NCBI RefSeq assembly: GCF_001999245.1
Contig: NZ_CP019630.1
Span: 3,997,001-4,061,000, forward strand
Length of the DNA: 64,000 bases
Origin: Roseibium algicola
GTDB lineage: Bacteria; Pseudomonadota; Alphaproteobacteria; Rhizobiales; Stappiaceae
Direction: 5' to 3'
Positions 34,613 through 43,680 of this stretch are shown here, piece by piece (position 1 is the first letter of the stretch; every line of letters begins with the position of its first letter). A program made the translations under genes and the position numbers. The notes beneath the pieces are model-generated. The model saw only the letters and a list, made by a program, of their open reading frames with translations, had not been told where the DNA came from and did no database searches.

Positions 34613-35232
34613 AATTAAGTGAGCACGACCTTGTTCTGAGGGAAGCAGGAAAAATTGTCGAAGCGCTTGCAGAAACTTTCGCCCCTATGTGCGAAGTTGT
34701 GCTTCATGATCTGACGCGACCAAGCAGTTCAATTGTGATGATTGAAAATAATATTTCCGGTCGTTCTGTCGGAGACCCGGCAACCGAACTCGGAATCGCT
34801 AGGATTGCAGACCCGGATTTTCCAGACAAACTCGTGAACTATGCAAATACCTTGGGGGATGGAAAGCCGGTCAAAAGTACCTCCATCGGGCTCAAGGACA
34901 GCGAAGGAAAATATATAGCGGCGATTTGTCTGAACTTGGACACGTCATACTTGAACTCGATGGCGAGTTATCTGAAGAATTTGACCGCTGTAAGCCACAT
35001 AGATGGCGTGTCTGAAAAGCTTTCCAGCCCTCGGATGGAAAGCCTCGAAGATTTCGTAACGAATTTTGCCGTGTCTAAGAACAAGGACCTGAAAGCATTG
35101 AACTCTGGAGAAAAGAGAGAACTCCTAAGCGCTCTGAAAGAACGCGATCTGCTTTCGCTGAAGGGTTCTGTCGACGTCGTAGCCCGGTTATTGGGAAGTT
35201 CGAGAAGCAGCATCTATTATTACGTCAAATAA
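34597..35232 (+). CDS. DauR/YheO-like PAS-HTH transcriptional regulator
   Basis: 211 residues. The N-terminal part (about 15-125) is a YheO-type PAS-like domain: FAPMCEVVLHDLTRPSSSIVMI, ISGRSVGDPATEL and LKDSEGKYIAAICLNLD. The C-terminus is an HTH_22 domain: EKRELLSALKERDLLSLKGSV and VARLLGSSRSSIYYYVK. Proteins of this type control D-amino-acid use (DauR of Pseudomonas, where D-arginine use is governed) and related catabolism. Divergent position points to control of the RidA/PLP lyase/symporter operon. ATG 34606 is an equally possible start, as no clear Shine-Dalgarno decides. Confidence 0.88.
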   Translation: MDKMSKLSEHDLVLREAGKIVEALAETFAPMCEVVLHDLTRPSSSIVMIENNISGRSVGDPATELGIARIADPDFPDKLVNYANTLGDGKPVKSTSIGLKDSEGKYIAAICLNLDTSYLNSMASYLKNLTAVSHIDGVSEKLSSPRMESLEDFVTNFAVSKNKDLKALNSGEKRELLSALKERDLLSLKGSVDVVARLLGSSRSSIYYYVK

Positions 35233-35260
35233 AGGGGTGGCTCAAACGTAACATCTCAGT

Positions 35261-35986
35261 TCAAATGGCCCATTTGACCCAGCAAAGGTGGTTTCCGAAT
35301 AGCCCCGCACTTTCTATACGCCTTCGGCTTTCATTTTCTACTGTCGTTCGAACTCGTCGCATTTTCCCGGCGTATCGTCGGCTGGCGCGTGAGTCGGACA
35401 GCGCATGCGACCTTCGTTCTTCATGCATTAGATCAGGCGCAATATTAGTGAGAACCTGCTCACGGCGGCGGCCTCGTGCACTTCTCGGACAATTCAGTGT
35501 CACCACGACGACTTCACCCGTTAACACCAAGTTATGCGGGTGGTAAAAATCGCTGGCTCCAAAAGCATTCGCGCCGCCATGGATCCAAACCATGACTGGA
35601 CGAAGGTTTCCATTTGGTTTGCCAAGCTTAGGTGCGAAAACATTCAAGAAGAGGCAGTCCTCTTCCGCGTCGGGATCGTCAGGAGCATTTTCCTGCGGAC
35701 AGTGCGGTTTGTATCGGGTTGCGTCATAGGATGCCGACGAAACGGCCAATGGTTGCGGCAGTCGCCAACGAAGTTCGGCAACAGGTGCCTTGGCATAGGG
35801 AATGCCTTTGTGGGCAATGGTTCCGTCTTCGATTGCGCCAACGAATGTGCCAGTTTGTGTAATGATTTCAATTGAGTTTTCCGGGTTTTCCTTGGCTGAT
35901 GCGCCGCCGGCCGCAAGTGTGACGATCGCTGCAAGAGCGGAGATTTTTGCAAGGCTCGTGAGCCTGGCCAAAATAGATTTCGGCAT
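35261..35986 (-). pseudogene. truncated type B carboxylesterase
   Basis: The frame starts with a Sec signal peptide (LAKISALAAIVTLAAGGASA) and the first about 150 residues of a type B carboxylesterase: GTFVGAIEDGTIAHKGIPYA, EDCLFLNVFAP and VMVWIHGGANAFGASD, which forms the oxyanion hole. After GEVVVVTLN the family sequence (YRLGALGFL and the GESAG serine elbow) is missing, replaced by an Arg/Ser-rich frame reading into an insertion-sequence end (35297-35356). It therefore lacks all three catalytic triad residues and cannot be active. A whole-length enzyme of this family would have about 500 residues. Confidence 0.8.
35297..35356 (-). repeat. 60-base insertion-sequence end fragment
   Basis: This stretch matches 42179-42238 at 52 of 60 positions, including the GAATAGCCCCG tip and the shared CTGTCGTTCGAACTCG. 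In the other copy these bases encode the end of an IS3-type OrfB, so this is the terminal piece of the same kind of element, left where the carboxylesterase gene is broken. Confidence 0.7.
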
Positions 35987-36247
35987 ATCTTTCGGTCCTC
36001 TGCACTAGCTTTCTTGAAAGTGGAAGTTGTTTTTCGGCCAGCTCCGACGGTCAGAGTCGATGAGGTTAGAGGACGTCGGTGTTGTGGTCTGGACGAAGAA
36101 GGTCGGCCTGAAGCCGGAGAAGCTCTCGCTCCCGGTTCACACGAGCACAAACGGCTTCAGGCTGTGTTTGTTTGCGGCCTCGCAAGAGCCGACCCAGGTT
36201 TGGCGGTTCCGCTATGTCAGGTTCAAAAAATTGATTGCGGTTCTCGC

Positions 36248-37117
36248 CTAGTTTGTAGGCTTGCGACCTTGTGGGCGGGACGTATACCGGAAGACGTATT
36301 CCAACGCCTCCGGAATCGTTTCAGCCCAAAGCTCCCATTCATGGTCGGCATCAACGACCCTAAACTCAACGTATTTCGGTTGATGCTCCCAAAGCGACTG
36401 GAACAGGACTGCGCCATGATAGGCAATGTCGTATTTGTCATGGTCGCCGGAGTTAATGTAGATCGGGACAACCAAGTCCTGGGCTTTGTAGCCATCAATA
36501 AACGAAGTGTAGTTGAGCGTTTTCCATTTTTCCGGATCAAATCGCCCGTCACGATTCAGGTAGGCTGGATGGCGATTTGCGCTTGAGGTTTCAGGAGGAA
36601 GTGGAACATAAACCGCTGGGCTAAGAGCCGCGCATGCTGCAAAAGTTTCAGGATGCTCAAGCACAAAATTAATGGCGCCTGATCCGCCTGCGGACAAGCC
36701 GCCCACGACCCGGCCATCCCTCTCGGAAATTACGTTCCAGGTCGTTTCAATGTGCGGAATAAGATCCTCGAAAAAGGCTGTCTTGGCCGGTTCGTTGTAG
36801 CCATCCACCCACCAACTCAACGAGCCTGGCATTACGACCACAGCAGGAGGGATCTTCCCCTCCGAAATCAGCCGATCAAGCGTGCCCTGGATCCGGCCTC
36901 GAACAGGCCAGCGGTTTTCGTTTTCAAACGATCCATGCAGTAAATACAGGACAGGGTAGTCCAGCTTGCCGCTCTCGTAGCCATCAGGAAGATAGAGATT
37001 GTACGCGTAGTCGCGCTCCAGCGTTTTTGATGGAAACGTATGATGTGATATTTCGCTGGCAAGGCATCCGCCAGCAAGAGCGAACTTCATCGCAAGGGCA
37101 AGAACAGTTGCTTTCAA
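36248..37117 (-). CDS. secreted esterase, alpha/beta hydrolase (esterase D-like)
   Basis: 289 residues with a Sec signal (ALAMKFALAGGCLAS). The fold follows the putative-esterase/feruloyl-esterase family: YNLYLPDGYESGKLDYPVLY then LLHGSFENENRW, the nucleophile elbow GGLSAGGSGAINF with catalytic Ser, an acidic residue in NSGDHDKYD, and the His in DADHEWELW. It would cleave an ester in the periplasm, for example an acylated sugar or aromatic ester. It lies on the minus strand between a second hydrolase and a broken carboxylesterase, next to a TRAP transporter; a shared role in taking up the released acid is plausible. Confidence 0.88.
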   Translation of the reverse strand: MKATVLALAMKFALAGGCLASEISHHTFPSKTLERDYAYNLYLPDGYESGKLDYPVLYLLHGSFENENRWPVRGRIQGTLDRLISEGKIPPAVVVMPGSLSWWVDGYNEPAKTAFFEDLIPHIETTWNVISERDGRVVGGLSAGGSGAINFVLEHPETFAACAALSPAVYVPLPPETSSANRHPAYLNRDGRFDPEKWKTLNYTSFIDGYKAQDLVVPIYINSGDHDKYDIAYHGAVLFQSLWEHQPKYVEFRVVDADHEWELWAETIPEALEYVFRYTSRPQGRKPTN

Positions 37118-37218
37118 TTTTTCCTCCCAATTTTATTTGGAAGGAAAGAACGCCAGACGTTGAGGCAAAAGCCCAATTCAACTTGACGATCAAATGATCA
37201 CTTATTTGTATTGCCCTT

Positions 37219-38004
37219 TCAGCCAGCGACACCATTGCACCTGCTGAGTAAGGTAGCGAGTTCGTTTACGATAAGGTCCTTGTCGTGATCGAGTGTCGCG
37301 ACGTGAAAGGAGTTTTCAAGCCACCGAAGGCGTATGTCTGTCGATCCACATTCCCTTGCAATACGTTCAGCGTTTCTCGGATCGACCACGTGATCGGTTC
37401 TGGACTGCAATATCAGGATCGGCTGTTTCAGGAGGGGCAGCATCATTCCGGTTGAAAGCGTGAGGAAATACCGTTCTCTGATCGCTTTTGCCGGTATCCG
37501 GTCGTAGCAGATCTCACGAGCAGTTTCGTCTCGTATATCAGAACCGATACCGTCAAAATAACTGCTTGAATCGGTCTCCAGAAATTTCGCGGCATGCTCG
37601 GCCGAATACAGACCGGTTGAACCATTGATCGTTGTGACCGCACGCACCTTGTCCGGATGGCGTATCGCCATGTTTAACGCGAGTGTTCCACCAAGAGACA
37701 GGCCCGCGGCGACGATAGTTCCGCAGTGTTTACCAAGCTCCTCCAACGCCTCTTCCGCTGACCCAAGCCAATCCAGAAAACATGTGTGACCAAGATCCTC
37801 GGGTGAGCTTCCATGCCCCTTTAGCAGCGGAGCCAGGACAGTTGCGCCGGAAGCAGAGTGCAGACTCTCGCCAACGTATCGGACACTTTGCGGTGTGCTG
37901 GTGAAACCGTGGAGCAGCAGCACACCGGTATTTGAACCTGGGAGGAAAAATGGTGCTGCTTGGGGATCGGAAAACATGGGGTACCTTTCAGCTTGAAACC
38001 CCAT
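37219..38004 (-). CDS. cytosolic alpha/beta hydrolase (monoacylglycerol lipase/carboxylesterase type)
   Basis: 261 residues, no signal peptide. Sequence blocks match the small carboxylesterase (Est30-like) group: GVLLLHGFTSTPQSVRYVGE (oxyanion region), LLKGHGSSPEDL, the Ser elbow AAGLSLGGTLALNMA, the Asp in LQSRTDHVVDPRNA, and the His in ENSFHVATLDHDKD. It likely hydrolyses a medium-chain ester inside the cell, possibly a compound delivered by the neighbouring TRAP transporter. It follows the LysR gene on the same strand and precedes the secreted esterase by about 100 bases. Confidence 0.9.
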   Translation of the reverse strand: MGFQAERYPMFSDPQAAPFFLPGSNTGVLLLHGFTSTPQSVRYVGESLHSASGATVLAPLLKGHGSSPEDLGHTCFLDWLGSAEEALEELGKHCGTIVAAGLSLGGTLALNMAIRHPDKVRAVTTINGSTGLYSAEHAAKFLETDSSSYFDGIGSDIRDETAREICYDRIPAKAIRERYFLTLSTGMMLPLLKQPILILQSRTDHVVDPRNAERIARECGSTDIRLRWLENSFHVATLDHDKDLIVNELATLLSRCNGVAG

Positions 38005-38070
38005 TGCAAGTGAAACTCCACCGCACAGAAGGCAAATATCAAAGCCCTATCGGTTGATAGAGACTTGCGA

Positions 38071-38979
38071 TCAGCGATTTTGGTCGATGCTTGTATCGGA
38101 CCGGAAGCTAGCAACCAGTTTGTGGAGCAACTGCGTGTTAGCCGCCTTGTCCCAAACCATCGCGACATCAAGCTGCGGGCAGAATTCGTCGAACGTCACC
38201 AGTTTCAAAGAGGCCGGCAGACTCTCACGGATGCTGGATGGATAGAGCGTTAGCCCTCGCTTTTGGCTGACCCGCTGGAAAATGACCTGAACGTCCCATG
38301 GTTCTTCGACCACATGGGGGTGAAATCCGGTCAATTCACATGCCTCGTCGATCAAGTTGCGAAACGAGCGCCAATTTTCTCGAACACCGAGGACAAACGG
38401 GAAGCTGCACGCTGTTTCGAAGTCCGGAATGTCCGTTTCAATCGGAGCGACAAATCCGATTTCACAGCTCCAAAGTGTCGCTTGATCGAGGTTTGTCTTG
38501 GCCACGCTCGCATGCGAGAGCACGAAGCCAAGATCAATTGTTCCCGATTTCAAGGCGGACGTAATTGCGTCTGTGGACATGACGTGCATTTCCACCTGGA
38601 CGTCCGGGCAGACTTTGGAAAAGTGCTGAAGGCCTTCGGAGATTTCAGAAGAAGGAGCAAGCGCTGAATAGCCGATAATGACATGCCCGTGGCGGCCCAG
38701 ACTATTCCGTCTGGTCGCTCGGATCGTGCGCTCAAAGAGAGCAACTGCTTGGCGAGCGTCAGCCAAAAACTGGGTACCCGGCTCGGTCACCGCGAACGGT
38801 TTCGGCGGCCGTTGAAAGATGGTTATGCCCAGGTCCTGCTCGGTATCCTGCACACTTTTCGAAATGGCTGGTTGGGCGATGTTGAGAAGATCCGAAGCTG
38901 CCCGAAATCCTCCAGCATCTGCAACAGCAAGTGCATACCGAAGGTGTTTGATTCCCAGGCGAGAGGGCTTCTGAAGCAT
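38071..38979 (-). CDS. LysR-family transcriptional regulator
   Basis: 302 residues. The N-terminal winged HTH (about 10-70) reads HLRYALAVADAGGFRAASDL, then LNIAQPAISKSVQDTEQDLG and ITIFQR. The rest is a periplasmic-binding-type effector domain (VIIGYSALAPSS, DLGFVLSHASV). It is divergent from the TRAP transporter genes and is the first gene of a run with the two hydrolases, so it probably activates the transporter and the esterases in response to their substrate. Confidence 0.94.
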   Translation of the reverse strand: MLQKPSRLGIKHLRYALAVADAGGFRAASDLLNIAQPAISKSVQDTEQDLGITIFQRPPKPFAVTEPGTQFLADARQAVALFERTIRATRRNSLGRHGHVIIGYSALAPSSEISEGLQHFSKVCPDVQVEMHVMSTDAITSALKSGTIDLGFVLSHASVAKTNLDQATLWSCEIGFVAPIETDIPDFETACSFPFVLGVRENWRSFRNLIDEACELTGFHPHVVEEPWDVQVIFQRVSQKRGLTLYPSSIRESLPASLKLVTFDEFCPQLDVAMVWDKAANTQLLHKLVASFRSDTSIDQNR

Positions 38980-39112
38980 TGTATCCAGTCCTGCTGATAG
39001 GGCGATAACGTTTCGCGATCACACGATCAGGCAACAGTATTTGTGCGCTTTCGTCAAACGCCAGATTGTCTCCCACAGACACCAAGCAAGAGTGTCGGCA
39101 CAGGGAGATGAA

Positions 39113-39625
39113 ATGGACAGTTTGTTCAAGAAACTGGCGAACGGTTTGACGCTTATCAGCGGTGCAGTGCTCCTGCTGATGATGATGCATGTAACTTTGG
39201 ATGTAGCGCTCAAAAACCTTTTTAACGCGCCGATCCAGGGAACAATGGAGATTTCCTCTTACTATTACATGGTTGCCGTAGTCATGCTGCCAATGGCGCT
39301 GGTCGAAATCAACGATGAACAGATTTCTGTTGATCTACTGTTTGGACAGTTCCCCCAGCTACTTCAAAAAGCGCTTCTTCTTGTAACTTTTCTGGCAACG
39401 GCCTGCGTTCTCGCTCTCATGACCTGGCGGACCGGGCTCGACGCGATACGTGCGTTTCGCGTTGGCGAAGTGGTCATGGGAAGTCGCGAAGTCGTCGTGT
39501 GGCCTGCCAGATGCCTTTTGCCACTCGGGTTCGGATTGGCATCGATTGCAGCTTTATTGCGTGCAGCAATGTTATTGCGTGGTCGCCGAGTCCTCGCCGT
39601 TCAGCACGAGGGCGTCACAGAATGA
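39113..39625 (+). CDS. TRAP transporter small permease (DctQ-like)
   Basis: 170 residues with four membrane helices; the pattern TLISGAVLLLMMMHVTLDVALKNLF and PIQGTMEISSYYYMVAVVMLP, followed by EINDEQISVDLLFGQFP, is typical of DctQ subunits, which bridge the large permease in the inner membrane. ATG 39113 has GGGAG 7 bases upstream; longer in-frame readings are unsupported. The stop overlaps the ATG of the large permease (ATGA). Confidence 0.9.
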   Translation: MDSLFKKLANGLTLISGAVLLLMMMHVTLDVALKNLFNAPIQGTMEISSYYYMVAVVMLPMALVEINDEQISVDLLFGQFPQLLQKALLLVTFLATACVLALMTWRTGLDAIRAFRVGEVVMGSREVVVWPARCLLPLGFGLASIAALLRAAMLLRGRRVLAVQHEGVTE

Positions 39626-40932
39626 CATCCTTGTCTATCGGTTGGAGTGGGGTTGCGATCCTTTTCACACTTCTTGCCGTTCGTATGCCGATCGGCATCG
39701 CTTTGATGATCGTTTCCCTTGGGGGAATTTGGATTCTTACCAACACAGTTGCGGCCCTCGGAATCATTAGCGCCTTGCCCTTTACGTTTATTGGGGATTG
39801 GTCGCTAACAGCGATCCCAATGTTTCTCCTGATGGGTTTTGTTGCCGCCAACACAGGCCTGACATCTGGAGCTTTCGATCTTCTGCGGCTCTTGCTGGCA
39901 AAAGTGCCAGGTGGCCTCGCTTCCGCCAGTGTCGGTGCATGCGCTTTGTTTGCGGCCGCCTCCGGTTCCAGCATTGCGACAACTGCGGCCATGTCCAGGA
40001 TAGCTGTTCCCGAGATGCTTCGTGCCGGCTACCACCCAACTCTTGCGACCGGCGTAGTCGCTGCATCCGGAACCCTCGGATCGCTGATACCACCCTCAAT
40101 TCTGATGGTTTTGTTTGGTATTTTCACGGAACAATCCATCGGTCAGCTTTTTATCGCAGGCGTCATCCCTGGCATACTCTCCGCATTGATTTACGCAGGC
40201 ATGATCACAATTCGCTGCGTTGCAAATGCTGACCTGGCACCAGCTGTTAAAGTTGAGTTGGGCGCAGGTGAGCTGAAATCACTATTGCTGTCTGTCTGGC
40301 CATTTCCGGTGCTGATCGTCGGTGTACTCGGCGGAATTTTCTTCGGGTTTTTCACTCCGACGGAAGCCGGAGCAGTCGGTGCTTTCCTTGCCATCACTAT
40401 CGCTGCCGCAAGCCGGCGCCTCACAGTAACCGCCGTCAAAACAGCGGTCCGGCAGACCGTCGTTGCGACCTCGTCGATTTTCTTTCTTTCGATCGGGGCC
40501 GTGATGTTCACGCGCTTCATGGGCTTGTCCGGTGTCCCGGATTCACTCGCCACGGCGATGCTCGGGATATCCGACAATCCGATCCTCATCATAGTCATGA
40601 TAGCGGTGCTCTACATCATCCTTGGAATGGTGATCGATTCCATCGGTCTGATGCTGCTCACCCTGCCTGTGCTCCTTCCGGTCCTGGAAGGAGCCGACAT
40701 CAACATGATCTGGTTCGGCATCATCGTCATTAAACTACTTGAAATCGGCTTGGTCACACCACCGGTCGGCCTGAACCTGTACGTCTTGCATGGCGCTCTG
40801 GGTGGCAAGGTCAGGCTTCGGGACATCATCAATGGAACAGCCTGGTTTATCGCAATGGACGTGGTGACGCTTGCACTACTCATCGCGCTTCCAGGTCTGT
40901 GCCTCTTCCTGCCCGCTCTGATGAGCCGGTAG
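39622..40932 (+). CDS. TRAP transporter large permease (DctM-like)
   Basis: 436 residues, about 12 membrane helices. It shows the DctM family features: PMFLLMGFVAANTGLTSGAFDLL, then ASGSSIATTAAMSRIAVPEML and YHPTLATGVVAASGTLGSLI followed by PPSI, the core of the ion-driven transport path; GVLGGIFFGFFTPTEAGAVG is the repeat-two equivalent. Translation should begin at ATG 39622, coupled to the small permease gene. Na+-driven uptake of an organic acid is the family activity; the ligand is not predictable. Confidence 0.95.
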   Translation: MTSLSIGWSGVAILFTLLAVRMPIGIALMIVSLGGIWILTNTVAALGIISALPFTFIGDWSLTAIPMFLLMGFVAANTGLTSGAFDLLRLLLAKVPGGLASASVGACALFAAASGSSIATTAAMSRIAVPEMLRAGYHPTLATGVVAASGTLGSLIPPSILMVLFGIFTEQSIGQLFIAGVIPGILSALIYAGMITIRCVANADLAPAVKVELGAGELKSLLLSVWPFPVLIVGVLGGIFFGFFTPTEAGAVGAFLAITIAAASRRLTVTAVKTAVRQTVVATSSIFFLSIGAVMFTRFMGLSGVPDSLATAMLGISDNPILIIVMIAVLYIILGMVIDSIGLMLLTLPVLLPVLEGADINMIWFGIIVIKLLEIGLVTPPVGLNLYVLHGALGGKVRLRDIINGTAWFIAMDVVTLALLIALPGLCLFLPALMSR

Positions 40933-40963
40933 TCAGCAGCTTCAACCAAGTGGAGGAGTAACT

Positions 40964-42082
40964 ATGAAAATATCAACACTCATGGCCGCCCTGGCAGTGT
41001 CCTTGACAGGAACAGTGGCAAGCGCTGCCCAGTACAACGCAAATCACTTCTTTGCCGAGCGGCATTCCATGGTTCGCGGACCATATGTGGAATTTGCAAA
41101 GAATGTCGCCGAAGACACGAACGGGGAGGTGACTTTCAAGGTCTTTTCCGCCGGATCGCTTCTTCCCCCGGCATCTTCGCTTGGAGGATTGAGGGACGGG
41201 ATTGCGCAAGTCTCCTATCATGCGGGAACCTACACGCCTGCCGAGCTGCCCGTTGCAAATCTCATCGGCAACATGGCCTTCTACAATACCGACCCATTGG
41301 TGATGGCCTTTGCGTCGACCGAGTTCGGCCTGACCCATCCAGCCGCACTTGCTGAATGGAAGAAAAACGGGATTGTCTTTGGTGGAGGTTATTCGACATC
41401 CGAATACCACATGCAATGCAACACCAAAGTCGAAACCCTGGCGGATGTTCAGGGAAAAAAATTGCGCATGCCGGGGGGCGCCTGGTCTCGCTTCGCTGAG
41501 CATATTGGCGCATTGCCGGTTTCGATACCTTCCAGCGAAATGTACTCCGGCCTAGACGTGGGGGTGCTTGATTGCGCCGTTGCTGCCGCCGATGCCCTGG
41601 ACAGCTTCAGCTTGAAGGATGTCGTAACTTCAATGAACACGCTTGCGGTCGGAAACTACTATGCGGGGTTCGAATGGGCTTATAACGCTGACTTCTGGAA
41701 AAGCATCTCACCCGAAAACCGGAAAGTGCTTTTTGATCAGATGGCGTACTACCTTGCAGAGCATCGCATTGAGTTCGATGCTGACGTCGAAAAAGCGGTA
41801 AGTGCGGCAAAGGAAAAGGGCATGGTCGTTTATGAGCCGGACCAGGCATTGCAGGACGCTTTGGCTGAATTCGTGAAGAAGGACGAGGCCACTCTAATAG
41901 CAACTGCCGAAGAGCGCGGCGTTGAAAACCCGGCCGCGATCCTGGCGGATTTCAAGCAAACCATCGATCGATGGGACGCGCTTCTGGATGGCATCGACCG
42001 TCAAAATGTCGATGCCCTCGCTGAACTGGCGCGAACTGAAATTTACGACAAGTTGGATCCGGCTACCTACGGAACGGACTGA
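40964..42082 (+). CDS. TRAP transporter substrate-binding protein (DctP-like)
   Basis: 372 residues with a Sec signal (LMAALAVSLTGTVASA). The mature protein is a DctP/TakP type binding protein: GEVTFKVFSAGSLLPPASSL then GLRDGIAQVSYHAGTY, and VQGKKLRMPGG, with the family arginine (LRMP) that salt-bridges a substrate carboxylate. GGAGGAG is just upstream of the ATG. Being the last TRAP gene in the operon, it sets specificity. The association with esterases suggests an organic acid freed from an ester. Confidence 0.93.
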   Translation: MKISTLMAALAVSLTGTVASAAQYNANHFFAERHSMVRGPYVEFAKNVAEDTNGEVTFKVFSAGSLLPPASSLGGLRDGIAQVSYHAGTYTPAELPVANLIGNMAFYNTDPLVMAFASTEFGLTHPAALAEWKKNGIVFGGGYSTSEYHMQCNTKVETLADVQGKKLRMPGGAWSRFAEHIGALPVSIPSSEMYSGLDVGVLDCAVAAADALDSFSLKDVVTSMNTLAVGNYYAGFEWAYNADFWKSISPENRKVLFDQMAYYLAEHRIEFDADVEKAVSAAKEKGMVVYEPDQALQDALAEFVKKDEATLIATAEERGVENPAAILADFKQTIDRWDALLDGIDRQNVDALAELARTEIYDKLDPATYGTD

Positions 42083-42093
42083 CCTAGATGTCA

Positions 42094-42166
42094 CGCGGTG
42101 AACTAACAGGGCAAAAGGTCTGTGATTGAGAGTATGGAGACTGATGACAACAGGTAGTTCATCGCG
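42094..42166. repeat. imperfect inverted repeat downstream of TRAP operon
   Basis: CGCGGTGAACTA (42094-42105) pairs with TAGTTCATCGCG (42155-42166) at 11 of 12 positions across a 49-base loop. It follows the last TRAP gene and adjoins the insertion-sequence end at 42178; it may be a transcript-end structure or part of old mobile DNA. Confidence 0.3.
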
Positions 42167-42177
42167 TTGCAGCTGAC

Positions 42178-42465
42178 TGAATAGCCCCGTGTTTTCTAGA
42201 CACCCTCGGCTTTTATTTTCTGCTGTCGTTCGAACTCGACGGGCGACAGCATCTCATTTCCGACGTGTTTACGTTTTGGGTTGTAGAACATCTCAATATG
42301 GCCGAACACATCCCGCCTCTGGTCTTCGTGGGTGTTGTAGGTTCGTCGTCGCACCCTTTCCCGTTTGAGCAGATTGAAGAAGCTTTCAGCAACAGCGTTG
42401 TCATAACGGTTTCCACGCTGGCTCATCGAGTGTTCCAGATTGTGAGCACGAAGGAATGAAACCTA
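42178..42465 (-). mobile_element. IS3-type element fragment (OrfB C-terminus and right end)
   Basis: The minus strand encodes RAHNLEHSMSQRGNRYDNAV, then AESFFNLLKRERV, HIEMFYNPKRKHVGNEMLSP and VEFERQQ, the C-terminal end of IS3-family OrfB with the last catalytic Glu (AESFF). Reading is open to about 42465, where similarity stops. The fragment ends at TGAATAGCCCCG, the terminal tip, so only the last about 290 bases of the element remain. It is the source of the 60-base fragment at 35297. Confidence 0.75.
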
Positions 42466-42583
42466 TTCACAAAGGAACTTAGCGTAGTATGTAAATGAAA
42501 GTAGCATACGCGTTTATCCAGATGACATTGAACTTGATTAGATTTTTTGTAGGGCATGCGGGGTGAAAAGAGGATCATAGAAA

Positions 42584-42841
42584 ATGATAAACGAGATTAT
42601 TGTCTTTGCCCCAATCATTCTGGCGGCGGCATGCATTCCCAGTATCTATCGTCGAGCCGGCTTTCCAAAGAATGTTCGCCGTTTCATGTGGCTGCCTACA
42701 ATCCTTGCCATTTCTTCCTTAGCCGCAGTGGTATCAGGAGAGAGGGGGGTGTTCGTTGGCCCACTTGGAACATGGGCGATCGCTGCGGCCCTGCTAATGC
42801 TCGTTCTGATAGATTGGCCGAGGAAGGTAAGTAGAAATTAG
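42584..42841 (+). CDS. small hydrophobic protein of unknown function
   Basis: 85 residues with three hydrophobic stretches: IIVFAPIILAAACIPSIY, WLPTILAISSLAAVVSG and GTWAIAAALLMLVLID, and a basic C-terminus (WPRKVSRN). AGAGGA lies 9 bases upstream of the ATG. It is probably a small inner-membrane protein. It stands alone between insertion-sequence fragments, so it could be a surviving piece of an island gene set; no family recognised. Confidence 0.5.
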   Translation: MINEIIVFAPIILAAACIPSIYRRAGFPKNVRRFMWLPTILAISSLAAVVSGERGVFVGPLGTWAIAAALLMLVLIDWPRKVSRN

Positions 42842-43680
42842 TCAGTGCAGACGGTTAGAGAAGGTTTCCAAACCTAACGTTTACCTTTGTGTTTAGATCG
42901 ACTAGGCGCGGATCAACAAACGAGTAGACCCAGCCGTATTGAGGCGAGTTGGTCAGCGGCTATGATGGTATCAGCTATCCAATCGCATGCCTTTCACCAC
43001 CTAGCGAAGCGGTTGGAACAGGTGGTGCGCGGGCAGTAGCAGTCGTTACAGGACGCACCGGATCTCAAAATCCAGTGGATACTGTTCAGCATACGGCGAT
43101 CATCACTACTTGGCACGCGGCGCTGCATATTGGGCAATCGCGATAGGATCGCACGCCGGTCGAACTCGATAAGTTTGCGCATGCCGATGCGTAACAAGTT
43201 TGCGTGGCGTTACGCAAGCAGGTGCTGGGAGGACGGGTCAAATCGTAATTCCTTTTTCGAGCTCCACGTTTTCAGGCACTAAGCGCCATTGCATTTGGCG
43301 ACGACATCAGAGCCGCGTTTTTTGTACAACTTGAACTGGGCTACCTAGCTGGTTCCGGTGTCACGGCAAATCTCAGCGCGAACAGCACTCTAATCAATAC
43401 TAATTTTGTTGAATAACTTCGGTTATCTGAGCAATTCTCGATCACAATCAATTCTGGACCTTCCTAGCCAAGTAATGCTGTTAGATGATTTGCTTATGCA
43501 CCAAATTACTGAAGCGGACCTGTCTCGAGATAGGTGCGGCGACTCGCCAACCTCCAGTCATCGAGAGGTTTCGTTAGCAATTAAATTCACCCAAATGAAA
43601 GCCGAAATACTCCTTGACCTCAACTTATGTTGAGCTTTTAGGGTCGAATCCTTGCACGAAACGACCGAAGGTATCGAAGA
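42842..43680. other. long gene-poor gap with transposase debris
   Basis: 839 bases. Only an IS5-like transposase remnant on the minus strand (about 42930-43197) is recognised. The rest, up to the MFS gene, is AT-rich with frequent stops and should include that gene's promoter. Confidence 0.4.
42930..43197 (-). pseudogene. IS5-family transposase N-terminal remnant
   Basis: Translation of the minus strand gives ILSRLPNMQRRVPSSDDRRM, LNSIHWILRSGASCND and PRTTCSNRFARW, clearly parallel to the N-terminal region of IS5/IS427-group transposases (LLPNKPRGVPRVDDRRVLNG, RSGAPW, GPRTTCYNRFVRW). A stop codon directly after RFARW breaks the frame, and the following KACDWIADTIIAAD continues the family pattern. 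The DDE domain is missing. Confidence 0.65.

Noticed and set aside
36009..36247. Short plus-strand frame (about 74 codons) between the broken carboxylesterase and the secreted esterase
   Set aside because: No ribosome binding site, no recognisable motif, and the opposite strand has equally open but low-complexity frames.
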